64,000 bases of DNA from Zarea fungicola (Eukaryota > Ascomycota > Sordariomycetes > Hypocreales > Cordycipitaceae), in assembly GCA_900169235.1 (NCBI GenBank), contig FWCC01000146.1:1-64000 (forward strand), in the 5' to 3' direction. A program made the position numbers and the translations under genes. Below are positions 22,894 through 33,297 of this stretch, in pieces. The notes under the pieces are model-generated. The model saw only the letters and a list, made by a program, of their open reading frames with translations. It was not told the origin of the DNA and ran no database searches. How positions within the stretch are numbered: position 1 is the stretch's first letter; the number at the start of each line of letters is the position of its first letter.

Positions 22894-24158
22894 TTATAGG
22901 CGACTACAGCTTACCAGGTCGTGGCCCCAGAGCGGGGTATTCACCCGTTTCTGCTTCCCATTCGCAGCTAGGGAATCCAACAATGCCATATCATCCTGTG
23001 GAAGTGGAATAACTTTCAAGTTGTCGCTAATGCGACTTGGAGTGACCGACTTGGGTAAGACGACACTGCCCTTGTTTACGTGATAGGATATCAATATAGT
23101 GGCCCCAGACACACCATGCTTTTTGGCAATGCTGGACAATGTCTCATCGGCGAGTAGGGGAGCACCTAAACTGTTGTTAGGTATTCCAGACGACTAGCTT
23201 CCGCTGCAGTGTCAATTTGCGTACCTGTGGAGCCCAGCGGACAGTAAGCCTGAAGAAGAATACCGTGACGGTCACAATATTCTTTCAACTCATGTTGAGG
23301 GTTGTAAGGATGTAATTCGACCTGAAAAAATGTCAGCGGCAAGGTATAACAATGCTTATTTTAGATTAGCTGCAGAACCAACTCACCTGATTGACTGCCG
23401 GAACGATAGTCCAAGTGGTGGCAAGGTCTTCAAGGTAAGGAATACTGAAGTTTGCGACACCGATGGCCTTTACCTTGCCGGAGCGATAAATTTCCTCCAT
23501 CTGTTTCCAGGTTTCCTTTTGATCCCAAGCGCGATCTACCGCACGCGTTCCATCGGGGTTCTTAGGAAACAACGGTTCCTCAGCATTGGGAACCAGGCGA
23601 CTGGGTACCGTTAGCACAAAGCGCAAGTGCATCAGTCACTCAGAGCAACATACACCGGCCAATGAATAAGATAAAGATCCAGATAATCCGTCTGAAGGTC
23701 CTTTAAGCTCTGCGTCAAGCTATCAGAAACATTGGGATGGTAGGTGTTCCAGCTAGTGACTTGTTAATTACTGCACCATTATACGCTTCCATGCCGTTTC
23801 GTGGGCGCATAAGGCTTACACTTTGCTTGTAATGAAAATATCCTTGCGAGGTACTCCAGATGCCTTGATGGCCTCCCCGACCTCCTTTTCTAATAGAGAG
23901 TTAACACACCTCTACTTCGGTAGCCCGGGGACGAAGCAAGTCAAACCATTTTGATAGATCAATGCACAATCAATGTGCTTGTAGCCATTCTGCAAGGCAT
24001 ACCCAACTGCTCGCCCGACTTCACCCTCTTTTGCTTGCCAAGTTCCTAGATTGTGTTAGTCTGTTTCAAATATTTGACAAAGAGACAGGGATAGTACCTA
24101 GGCCGACTGCTGGTATGGAGTCTCCAGTATTGAGCTTGAAGTGTGTTGGTGGCGTCAT
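22894..24158 (-). CDS. Aldo-keto reductase (AKR, Gcy1/Ypr1-like)
   Basis: Seven exons, 24158-24098, 24045-23947, 23889-23820, 23752-23654, 23600-23387, 23321-23225 and 23165-22894, join in phase to 303 residues. The AKR catalytic set is visible: Asp in HIDCA and Tyr in LIYQNE, Lys in ITSKVWN, His in LIHWPV. The NADPH-binding segment [11 protein letters not shown] is near the C-terminus. It reduces aldehydes or ketones to alcohols in the cytosol. It is divergent, with an 817-bp gap, from the NRPS-like carboxylate reductase gene, whose product would be an aldehyde; reduction of that aldehyde to an alcohol by this enzyme is a reasonable inference. The last few residues (after WGHDL) are unusual and a final intron cannot be excluded. 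Confidence 0.9.
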
Positions 24159-24975
24159 CTTATTAGTTGCGGATCGTGGGTTATGAGAAGGGTCTTGCTA
24201 ACGATACGACAGATGGATAGATCTGATGGCATGAATCTCAAAGGTAATTCGCGGTCGAATTGGCGCTCTCTTATCTAGAGCACGCCATCGGAACCATGTG
24301 GATAGCCTGAACGGAGCCCAAGTGGGTGGCTTTCGCCCTCCGTGCGTGTCTCCGGCCCGGAGCCGACCTTCGGCCAAAATGTATTTCGCAACAGGCCGTT
24401 ACAAAAAGCTCCGCACGAAAGTAATGATATTTGATTCCAGCAGACAGAAATATGTACACCAGGATTGTGCATTGCAGGAGACGACAGGTGTTTACTAGGG
24501 CAGTTCAGAATTGGCGTTTCGTCACAACTTAACCCGCGGAACGCAGTAAATGCAGGTAATATTAATTTTGCTCCAGAAATCGTCTTTTTTTAAACAATTC
24601 CTCTGGAAAGCGCCCGGCGTACTAAAGGGAAGCAACTGTAGTCCCGAGGTAATGTCGGATATGCCTACGGAGATGGCGGCTTTGGTAGGCATTATTCCCC
24701 AGTGTCAGGAACAGGAGGGGCTTTTCCAGGTGGCGTGGCAGCGCTGTGCTGTTGAGCAGTTTGGTAGATATCCGTCTCGGCATCCGGCGCCGGAGCCGGA
24801 AACAAGATTCCGGATATTTAATCTTTGCACACCACAAAAGAGCAGCTCATCACTCTATTCTATAATTAACATAAATGTGAAATTACTCTCAAGTTGTTAA
24901 GACACTTTATTTTACTTCAAGGGATCACTATTCTGGTGCTGCGCGAGTTGCTACTGCGGCTCCCTTACACGCAAA
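24159..24975. promoter_or_regulatory. Divergent promoter region, AKR (-) / NRPS-like reductase (+)
   Basis: 817 bp separate two start codons pointing away from each other. No open frame with motifs. The arrangement suggests joint control of the two genes, but no specific operator was identified. Confidence 0.5.
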
Positions 24976-27900
24976 ATGGTCTCAGCGGATATCCGGTTGC
25001 TACATTCTGAAGCATTGCCAGCGGACCGCCGCATTGAAATTCCTGAAATCAGACTGACTACAGAATCTGAAGGTGATATCTCGGCAGGAATTAGTGATTT
25101 ACAACTGAAAACGGTTCCGCAGCTGTTGCGCGGCCGGGCCTTGCGATGCCCTCACAATGTCGCCATTTCGTATCCGTCGTCTGGAACTCACTATGTCGAC
25201 TACAGCCTGCAGCAACTTGATGTCTTTGCATTCCGAGCCGCTCAGTACTATGAAACAGCGTTACCGCACAGGAAAAGCTCGAAAGACGAGCCCACCGTTG
25301 TTGGGTTACTCGGCGTTTCGGATCTAGAATATGCTATCACCATGCTCGCTCTTCTGAAAATGGGCCATACCGTCCTGTTCATCTCAACGAGAATTTCAGA
25401 AGAGGCAGTGGACTCTCTTATGCAGACAACCAAGGCAAAAGCATTGATTGTGGGTGAAAAGTTTGCTCCGATAGCCGCTGCGGTATTGGAGCGTCAACCA
25501 GATGTTGCTATAAACAACATGGCCCCGAGAAGCGTTTTTGAGTTCGACATTGAGGCTTATGGGGAGACGAACTTGGATGCTGAGCTTGATATGGAAGTTG
25601 AGACAAAGCGAATAGCCTACATCATCCACTCAAGCGGTAGGTGGAAAATAACCTTATCCAAGTGATTTACCCAGATTCTAATAAGAATAGGTTCAACTGG
25701 CTTCCCAAAGCCAATCTACCAGTCCCATGCCACCGCATTGGCAAACTACGCCATGAACATGGATATGAGGGGATTCATCACATTGCCACTATTCCATAAC
25801 CATGGTATCTGCAATTTCTTTCGCGCAATACACTCTGGCAAGCCGCTTCATCTCTACAATGCCCGCTTGCCTTTAAGCTCAGAGCACCTCGTCAAAATTA
25901 TGACTGATAACCAATTCGATATTTTCTATGGCGTGCCTTACGCGCTAAAGCTCCTTGCCGAATCGTCTCATGGGCTTGCCGTCCTGCGCAATCTCAAGAT
26001 TGTTATGTATGGTGGTTCTGCCTGCCCAGACGAGCTTGGCAATCTTCTTGTGAAGAATGGAGTGAATCTTGTCAGCCACTACGGAGCGTAAGTTGGTACA
26101 TGAACCGCTTTCTCTACTTTTCAACTGACATTACGCTTAAAAGATCAGAGGTTGGCCAACTCATGACGTCCTTCCGATATCCTGGTGACAATGCCTGGAA
26201 TTATGTTCGAGAGACTGAATCCCTCAAGCGTTATTTACGTTGGATTCCTCGTGGAGAGAGCCTATTCGAATGCGTAGTAGCAGATGGATACCCTGCCAAA
26301 AATACATCGAATCAGCCAGACGGATCCTATCAAACAAAAGACTTGTTTGAGCCTCACCCCACCATTGCTGGCGCTTGGAAATACATTGCCCGACTTGATG
26401 ATACATTGACGCTAGTCACGGGAGAGAAGTTCAGCCCAGTCTCACTTGAGGGTACAATCAGATCTTCCTCTGCGGTCTCCGAGTGCGTTGTATTTGGAAA
26501 CGGCAGGGCGTATCTTGGTGTACTGGTGGTTCCGTCACCAACAACTATCTCTCTTTCGACTGACCAAGTTACAGACGAAATTTGGAAACTACTAGATACT
26601 GCCAACCTCAAGAGTGAAGCATACGCTCGCGTTTCGAAAGAAATGATCAAGGTTTTACCGCATGGGTCTGACTACCCACGGACAGACAAAGGTAGCATTA
26701 TTCGTGGCGCGTTTTACAGAAAGTTTGAACAAGAGATCAACGAAGCATATGATGCCTCAGAATCCAACATGATATCTAGCAGTCTGAAACTCGTACTCAC
26801 ACCAGATGAGCTGAAGAAGCTACTGGAGCAAGAAGTGGGCAAACTTCTCAGGAAGTCAGAGACGGTTGGTTGGGACACGGACTTTTTTTGCAATTGGAAT
26901 GGACTCACTCCAGGCAATTCAGCTGCGAAGCACAGTCGTTCGAAATATTAATTTTGGCACGCAAAAACTGGGACAGAATTTTGCGTTTGACTATCCGACC
27001 ATAAACCAAATGGCAGCACAACTGATCAATCTTCGTGAGGGTCAGGTGGCCAACTCTGTGGATATTGAGGCTGAAATGGCAGCATTGGCTCAGAAATACT
27101 CCATCAAGTCACAAGAAATCCCAATTCTTGCCTCAAGCATGGTATGCATTTGGTGTCGTACTTAAAACTATGCATAGCGTTTTATTTGTACTAATGCACC
27201 CTATACAGGTTGTGACTGGTGTCACTGGTTCTCTAGGGGCACACGTTGCCCACCAGCTATGCAAAGATCCGTCAATAACCCGTGTTTATTGCCTTGTGCG
27301 AGCAATTTCCGCGTCACAAGCTGATAGTCGCATCAGATCTTCACTTTTACAGCGACGAGTATTCCATGAGCTGAATTGGACGGAGAGGAACAAACTTGTC
27401 GCACTTCCGTTTGATCAAACAGACGAGTTGCTGGGGTTGTCGCAAAATATGTACAAAGAAATCGCGCAAAATTTGAGAGCTGTCATTCATTGCGCATGGT
27501 CCGTCAATTTCAACCTGAACCTGTCGAGTTTCACTGACTGCATCTCCGGCGTCCAAAACCTCATTGGTCTCTGCCGCGCAGCGAAAATGGTAGGGTCAGC
27601 CACATTCAGTTTCTGCTCTTCAGTTAGCGCGGTTTCCCGATGTGAGATTTCTCCGGTGCCCGAAACAGTTGCGCGATATGAATGGGCACAAAAGATGGGC
27701 TACGCACAGAGCAAGGCAGTGGCAGAAAATATTTGCGAAAGGGCAGCCATCGAGGCTGGTGTCGATACTCGGATCCTCCGTATTGGACAGATTGTCTCGG
27801 ACACAAAACAGGGCATATGGAATACGACTGAAGCAATCACCATGATGCTGCAGACTGCTGTTACAGTAGGAGTCTTGCCTCGACTCCCAGAGCTGCCCAG

Positions 27901-28915
27901 GTGGCTGCCTGTTGACACGGTAGCCACAGCTGTCTGCGAAATCACGCTCGCAGTGCCACCCCCCGTGAATCGAGTATTCAACGTAGTCAACAGCCAATCA
28001 TTTAGCTGGACAGACGAGTTATTACCTGCGCTCAAATGCGCCGGCCTCAACTTTAGAGAGGTTCAGCCACGAGAATGGATCAAGCAACTTAGAGCGTCTT
28101 CTCAGGACCCTACAGCGAACCCACCGATCAAACTGTTGGATTTCTTTGCCTCGAAATACGACAAGGAAGACATACCAAAGGGCAAGGTGTATGCTACAGA
28201 TGAAGCTTGTGCCTTCTCTATAGCTATGCAAAATGCGCCAGTTCTTGAACCTGACCTGGTGAATAGATTTGTCAGGTATCTGCTTGAGGAAGGATGGAAA
28301 AGAAAGCATATGTCCAATATATTGGACCCCTCTGCAGTCGTCGTAGTTACTGGCCCTTGCGGGAGCGCCACAGCTGCTGTTGGGACTGTGTTAGCGAGCC
28401 GATACAGTGGAGCATTTATCGACGGTGATGCACTTCACACAGCAGTATGTGCCAAGAAAATGAGAATCGCGGAAGCTCTTAACCGGGATGAGCGGGCTTT
28501 ATGGGTCACACGCATCTGGCAGCGTGTAGCAGAAACAAAGCAGCAGCTCGGCTACACCACAATCGTCCTCAGTTGCTCTGGCTTGCAACGTTTAGATCGT
28601 GACGAGTTGAGACGATTTGCACTCAGTTCGAAAGAAACGGAAACCAACCAATATAGTCTGACATTCCTTGACCTGCAGATTGCTCCCGGGCAGCTGTGCT
28701 GTCACTTGGGTCAATGTGAGCAACAGCACAAAGAAACCGTCAAAGTTGGGGCTCAGATGGATGCCAGAGATATGATTGAAGCTGATGAGACAGACATTAT
28801 TCCGCTCGATGCGGATGGTGAGTTTGAGACCGTTTTAATGCAGACTGAATGGGCAGTGGACAGTTGTATTAAAACAGAAGTCACTAAGACTAGGCAATAC
28901 GTTTCCTTCTTATAA
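24976..28915 (+). CDS. NRPS-like adenylation-thiolation-reductase fused to a degenerate gluconokinase domain
   Basis: Four exons: 24976-25636, 25691-26087, 26144-27141 and 27209-28915, about 1253 residues if one extra base is ignored. Residues ~50-600 form an adenylating domain (HSSGSTGFPKP, HYGASEVGQ, PRTDKGSIIR with the A10 lysine). A carrier domain follows with GMDSLQA, whose serine takes phosphopantetheine. From ~686 there is a thioester-reductase Rossmann domain (VVTGVTGSLGAH, YAQSKAVAE with Tyr-Lys). From ~1060 to the end, the frame continues without break into a gluconokinase-like domain: FIDGDALH, KKM, SCSGL and EADETDIIPLDAD match that family, but the P-loop reads GPCGSATAA and lacks the lysine. 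The A-T-R part would activate a carboxylic acid and release it as an aldehyde. A run of seven Ts at 26883-26889 shifts the frame just before the carrier serine; six Ts would restore phase through the last intron. It may be a sequencing error or a real lesion. Confidence 0.88.
26883..26889 (+). other. T7 run causing +1 frameshift in carrier domain
   Basis: The frame reading ...WDTDFF must move by one base to read the conserved FFAIGMDSLQ. With the run as written, exon 3 ends out of phase by one base with exon 4; with one T fewer it is exact. No GT-AG or GC-AG intron can explain the shift without removing the carrier motif. Confidence 0.8.
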
Positions 28916-28921
28916 TACATC

Positions 28922-31206
28922 TTAGGCTGCTTGCGGCTGCAGTTTATGGTCCATTTCAGCCGCAGGCTCTGCTTCATACGGATAGGGAAATCTCCTTAGT
29001 AAGATCATGAGCAGAAAAGCGGTTGCAACAGCACTGAACATTAAGCAAATAGTAACGGAAAAGCCCGCAATGTACTTGGGTGCCGAATTCGATGGCCAAA
29101 TGTATGAACCGCTTCCAACGAGTTAGCTAAAGCTTAAAACGTAGCATATTGTGATAACTTACTATACAGACGATAGGTTGGCAAGTGCACTGGACAGATG
29201 GGTTTGAATGTTAGCGTCAGGGCGGTGTAATTATGTGTGGCTGTTACATACTTGACAACTCCGATAGCAACTGCGCGTTTCTCAGCTGGTTGACTGATTG
29301 TGTTTGACAGATAACTTAATGTCAGTGGACTGCAGGCCCAGATCCCCGCGGCGCCTTACTCGAATCATTAGTACTCAAGATTTACGCAGGAAAAGACACG
29401 GATGGCGTACCAAAGCATAAAAATGCATATCGGACTTTGAGGTTCTCGGCCGCTGCCACAATGATCAATGATATGGTTGAGATAGTTGCCATGGCCATTA
29501 TATGTTTTGGTCGTTCATTCTGGAGATCGGATGAGAAGCAACTGATAAGAACGATGACAAGTGCTGCCATGTCTAACCTTTTGTTAGCAACTGAGCTAAA
29601 GAAAACCGGCTAGTCACTTACAAATCGGGATTGTCATCTAGATGCGGTTAGTATCATAGAGCTGCCAGTGTTGCGGTCGCCAAAACTTACGTATTGGGTT
29701 TCCTGACCGACATAGCCCAATGAAACCATCAAAGTTGGAATGAAGTAGGTAATAGTGCCCGCACAAGTACATAGGCTTTGTGCTAATACAAACACCCAAG
29801 TTCTATAGAATGTTAGTTTCTCTTTCATAAGACACGTAAATTTGAGAAATACTCACCTCCAATCCTTAACGGCTTGAAGGAAACTCTGCCAATGGCCGGC
29901 TCCCTCAAGTAGAGTATAGTTGTTGTCGTTGGCAAGACGTCGAATGGCATATTCCCGTTCTTCTGGAGTAAGCCACTTTGTTGTCGCAGGGAAGTCGGGC
30001 AATATAAACCTAAGTCACGTTAGGAATAAGAAACACAAATTTAAGTCCATAGACAGCACGAACATTGCGATTAGGGCGAATCCAATAGTCATACAGCCCT
30101 CAACTTAGTTTTTGTTAGTCCTGACGCCGTTGCGGAAGGGAGAGATATATTACTTAGAAACAGCCACTTCCAGGCCGGCAGGTTGCCATGGTGCTGCATA
30201 CGCTGAATAATCTGGCCAGCTGAACAAGAGTCAGTTACTGTTTCTCCGAGATTGGAGTTTCCTTACCTATAAGTCCACCGACAGCTCCAGAAAGCAGCGA
30301 CGAGCAGTAAAAGATTGAGAATCTTCGAGCCAGTTCGCGCTTCTTGTACCAGCTGCTCAAGAGAAGAAGGACACCGGGCTTTGAACAGTCAGCAATGTCG
30401 AAAATGTATGCGGGCGAACTCCTTACAAAATACCCTGCCTCAACGAGTCCAAGACAAAACCGAAGAGCAATAAGATGACTCTTATGATTAATGCCGACGT
30501 AGGCAATACTTGAAATCATTAGCTTTGAAAGGCAGTGTATTGAGTCAACAACTTACACCATGCCACCCCAGACAATCTACAGAATGGTTAGCAGCAGTTG
30601 GAAGGAGGCACCATGGAATTAAGCCACTGACCATAAGACTTGGAAGATAAATGCTAGGCCTCGTTCGACTGAGTATCATATTGCTAGGCACCTCCAGTAG
30701 AAGGTAACCGATAAAGAAGATTGACACTGCGAGAGAGTAGTCAGATGAGGACAGGTTGAGTGCTTTTGCCATGCCCGCCTCTCGAGCATTGCCGATACTG
30801 CGGTTAATTAGCAATGCCTGTCACAGTCTGGTACGCTATGCTACTCACTTGTTTCGATCAAGGTCTTCAGTTGAAAATGGTACGTTGGTTAGCATTGGTT
30901 ATATCTAAGCACAGGGACACGTCCGCTCATACAGTTCAGAATATACTAGCATCAGTTAGTAAATTGCCACTACTTAAATTGACATTGTGGTTCACAAATA
31001 CTGACCATAACGAACAAGGGTGGGATCAGCCGCATATCAATCTTCCGAAGTAGCCTATGCAATTATGAGCACTCGCGTATCGTAGTAGTACAGGTCGATA
31101 TGGCGCGGCTTGAAACCTACCTGCGTTCCAGTTCTGGGTCCTCAACAAACTGGTACTCGGCGCCCGCCATGGCATCCTCAATACAAGCGGTATCTTGTTT
31201 ATCCAT
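28922..31206 (-). CDS. MFS transporter (ACS/allantoate-permease type) with 17 exons and micro-exons
   Basis: Seventeen short exons on the minus strand can be joined in phase from ATG at 31206 to TAA at 28922-28924, giving a carrier with YLDRNNIGNAR in the first helix region, EVPSNMILSRTRPS, PDFPATTKWLTPEER in the central loop and a polar C-terminal tail. These are features of the anion:cation symporter family. Four exons are tiny: 30933-30945 (13 nt), 30849-30864 (16 nt), 30557-30576 (20 nt) and 29622-29637 (16 nt), each bounded by GT-AG. All junctions used are canonical. Its stop lies six bases from the stop of the NRPS-like gene, so the two transcripts must overlap at their 3' ends. It may export or import the product or precursor of the neighbouring pathway; the substrate is unknown. 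Confidence 0.82.
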
Positions 31207-31415
31207 TTCGTCAATTGATAGATTATAGGCCAACTATTTCCCCAGATTCGGGGAAGAATCGAATTGAGATTATATATGCAGATACCTCTTCACTCAAGAA
31301 ATCTTGGGGAAGTGGAGACTCCGATGGTCGGTCACTCCATACCGGACTCAGCGTGGATGGTATACCATGGATTCGACCCACTGATTTGCATTTTGCTGCC
31401 CAGGTGAGGCTCTTA

Positions 31416-31434
31416 ACGTAGGCCACCCACCTGA
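31416..31434 (+). repeat. Left terminal inverted repeat
   Basis: ACGTAGGCCACCCACCTGA, exact complement of 33124-33142. Two sub-terminal GAGCCACCC copies follow immediately inside. Confidence 0.92.
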
Positions 31435-31555
31435 GAGCCACCCCACTTGGGAGCCACCCTAACGCGTCGTGTACCTCTCCTAAACCACCTCACAGAAACC
31501 ACGATAACTTACGCAATTTTTATTCTTTTAAAGTCAATTTTCTTCTATTAGCATT

Positions 31556-33116
31556 ATGGAGGCTCAATACACCGAATAAGACTTTCAAAACGCGATTCAG
31601 GACGTTCTTGGTGGCAGAAGCCAGCGCGAGGCGGCGAAACGCTGGGGAATTCCTCGTCAGACCCTTGGTGGCCGGTTGAGAGGAAAATTACTAAAAAAGG
31701 AGGCTTTTGAGCAGTTGCAACGCCTTTCGAGTACTCAAGAGAGGCATCTCTGTGGCTGGATTCTAGTTTAAGATGCCGCTGGCAACGCTCCAACACATAG
31801 CTAGGTCTGAGAGATGGCCGCGAAGGTTGCCGGACTTAACGGTGACTTTGAGCCGATTGGAAAGAATTGGCTTGAAGGCTTCCTCTAGCGAAATCCCGAG
31901 GTTAAGACCTTAAAAGGCAAGAGAATTGACCTGAAGAGAGTAAATGGCGCCTTGACTAACGCTATTTAGGAATTCTTCTGTCTTCTTGCTATTCTGGCAC
32001 TACGAGAGATCCCTCCTAAAAACAGATATAATATAGATGAAATAGGGATAGCAATAGGGCAGCGAGAGAACGGCCTAGTACTAGGGTCATTGAAGAAAAA
32101 GGTAGCCCTAAAGAAGCAGTCTAGGCTGCGGTATTGGACTATAATTATCGAATGTATCTCGGCCACTGGGGCGAAGCTTAACCCACTGGTTATCTTCTAA
32201 GGCGATACTATTTAACATTAGAATTTTCCTATAATATTAGACCCTTATATCCACTGGTTCTTTGAGGCCACTAAAAAAGGCTAGATAAATGATGATATTG
32301 CTCTTTACTGGCTTAAAAAGGTATTTATACTAGAAACGAAGCCCTAAAAGCCTGGCCGCCGGTTATTAGTTGTTGATGGCCACGGCAGTCATTGTACAAC
32401 TTAATTTCTATGGGAATGTTATTGGAATGACATTTTTGTGCTATTCTTGCCAGCACATAGCAGTCACGTTCTTCAACCCCTTGATGTGGCTGTTTTTGGC
32501 CCTGTAAAGCGATATTATACCTTACATCTCGGTAGGCACCCTACCATCATAGATTCGTCGCCTATTGGAAAGAGCATATTCCTACAGTGTTATATAAAGG
32601 CCCGGGAGCTTGGGATCACTTAAAAAAACATTCTAGCTGGCTGGAAGGCTATAGGGCTTTGGCCAATTAATTGGGCAAAGCCATTACTAAGTCCTTATGT
32701 TGTGATAGAGCCACCAAAGGCAGTAGTCACTCTAGAGAAGCCTTAAACGCCTCAACAGAATCTATATACCGATATTCATACCCCTTCTAATAGCCTAGGC
32801 GTCAAAAGGCTATTTTCAAGGCGTAATTCAACCAGAAAGACATCGCCTACTAGCCGCCTTATTGTATGTAAGATATAGAAGGGAATTGACGAGAAAAACA
32901 GCCAAATTATCGCTGCCCAGACACAAATAAACGTTCTTACACAATAGGTTACTGATTTACGAGAGAAAAAACGTGCAAAAGTTGTACCTAATCCTAATTA
33001 GAAGTTTGTTATAGTCCTTGAGGTCGCAAAGACACGTCGCCAGCTTGACCAGCAATTACTTGGGATTGAAGAGGCTGGGATAATTGATTTTTTGGATGCT
33101 GATATCTCTGATAGTG
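31556..33116 (+). pseudogene. Pogo/Fot-type transposase relic with many C-to-T stops
   Basis: A single reading frame starting at ATG 31556 shows an N-terminal helix-turn-helix (QREAAKRWGIPRQTLGGRLRG), then a DDE-type core: YNIDEIGIAIG with the first Asp, LLVVDGHGSH with the second, and LPAHSSHVLQPLDVAVFGP, which are hallmarks of the pogo/Fot group. The frame is broken by at least ten TAG/TAA codons, mostly where glutamine (CAG/CAA) would be expected, plus no obvious indels. This pattern is what repeat-induced point mutation leaves. The protein cannot be made; the element is dead unless complemented. Confidence 0.88.
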
Positions 33117-33123
33117 NNNNNNN
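33117..33123. other. Seven-N assembly gap
   Basis: Undetermined bases immediately before the right terminal repeat of the transposon; the true distance is unknown. Confidence 0.95.
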
Positions 33124-33142
33124 TCAGGTGGGTGGCCTACGT
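33124..33142 (-). repeat. Right terminal inverted repeat
   Basis: Reads TCAGGTGGGTGGCCTACGT on the plus strand, exact complement of the left terminus, followed by the TA duplication. Confidence 0.92.
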
Positions 33143-33297
33143 TATGACCAAGGCGCGAGTCATGCATGAGTCGTTGCCCCATCTCTTCCCCGCGTTTCCC
33201 ACATGAAATCCGATTCTGTCTTTTATCCCATAACAGCGCGACACGAGGTCCGGCGATATACTGCATTGGGCCTCAGCGATATCAAATATTTGTTGAT

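Larger units (their letters stand above)
31416..33142 (+). mobile_element. Tc1/mariner-superfamily (pogo/Fot-like) DNA transposon, RIP-degraded
   Basis: Perfect 19-bp terminal inverted repeats, ACGTAGGCCACCCACCTGA at 31416-31434 and its complement at 33124-33142, are flanked on both sides by TA (31414-31415, 33143-33144), the target duplication typical of Tc1/mariner elements. The length of ~1.73 kb is normal for Fot/pogo-type elements. Seven Ns (33117-33123) lie just inside the right terminus. The element sits between the MFS and regulator genes of the metabolic block, 210 bp from one start codon and 155 bp from the other. Its interior carries a transposase relic. Confidence 0.92.
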
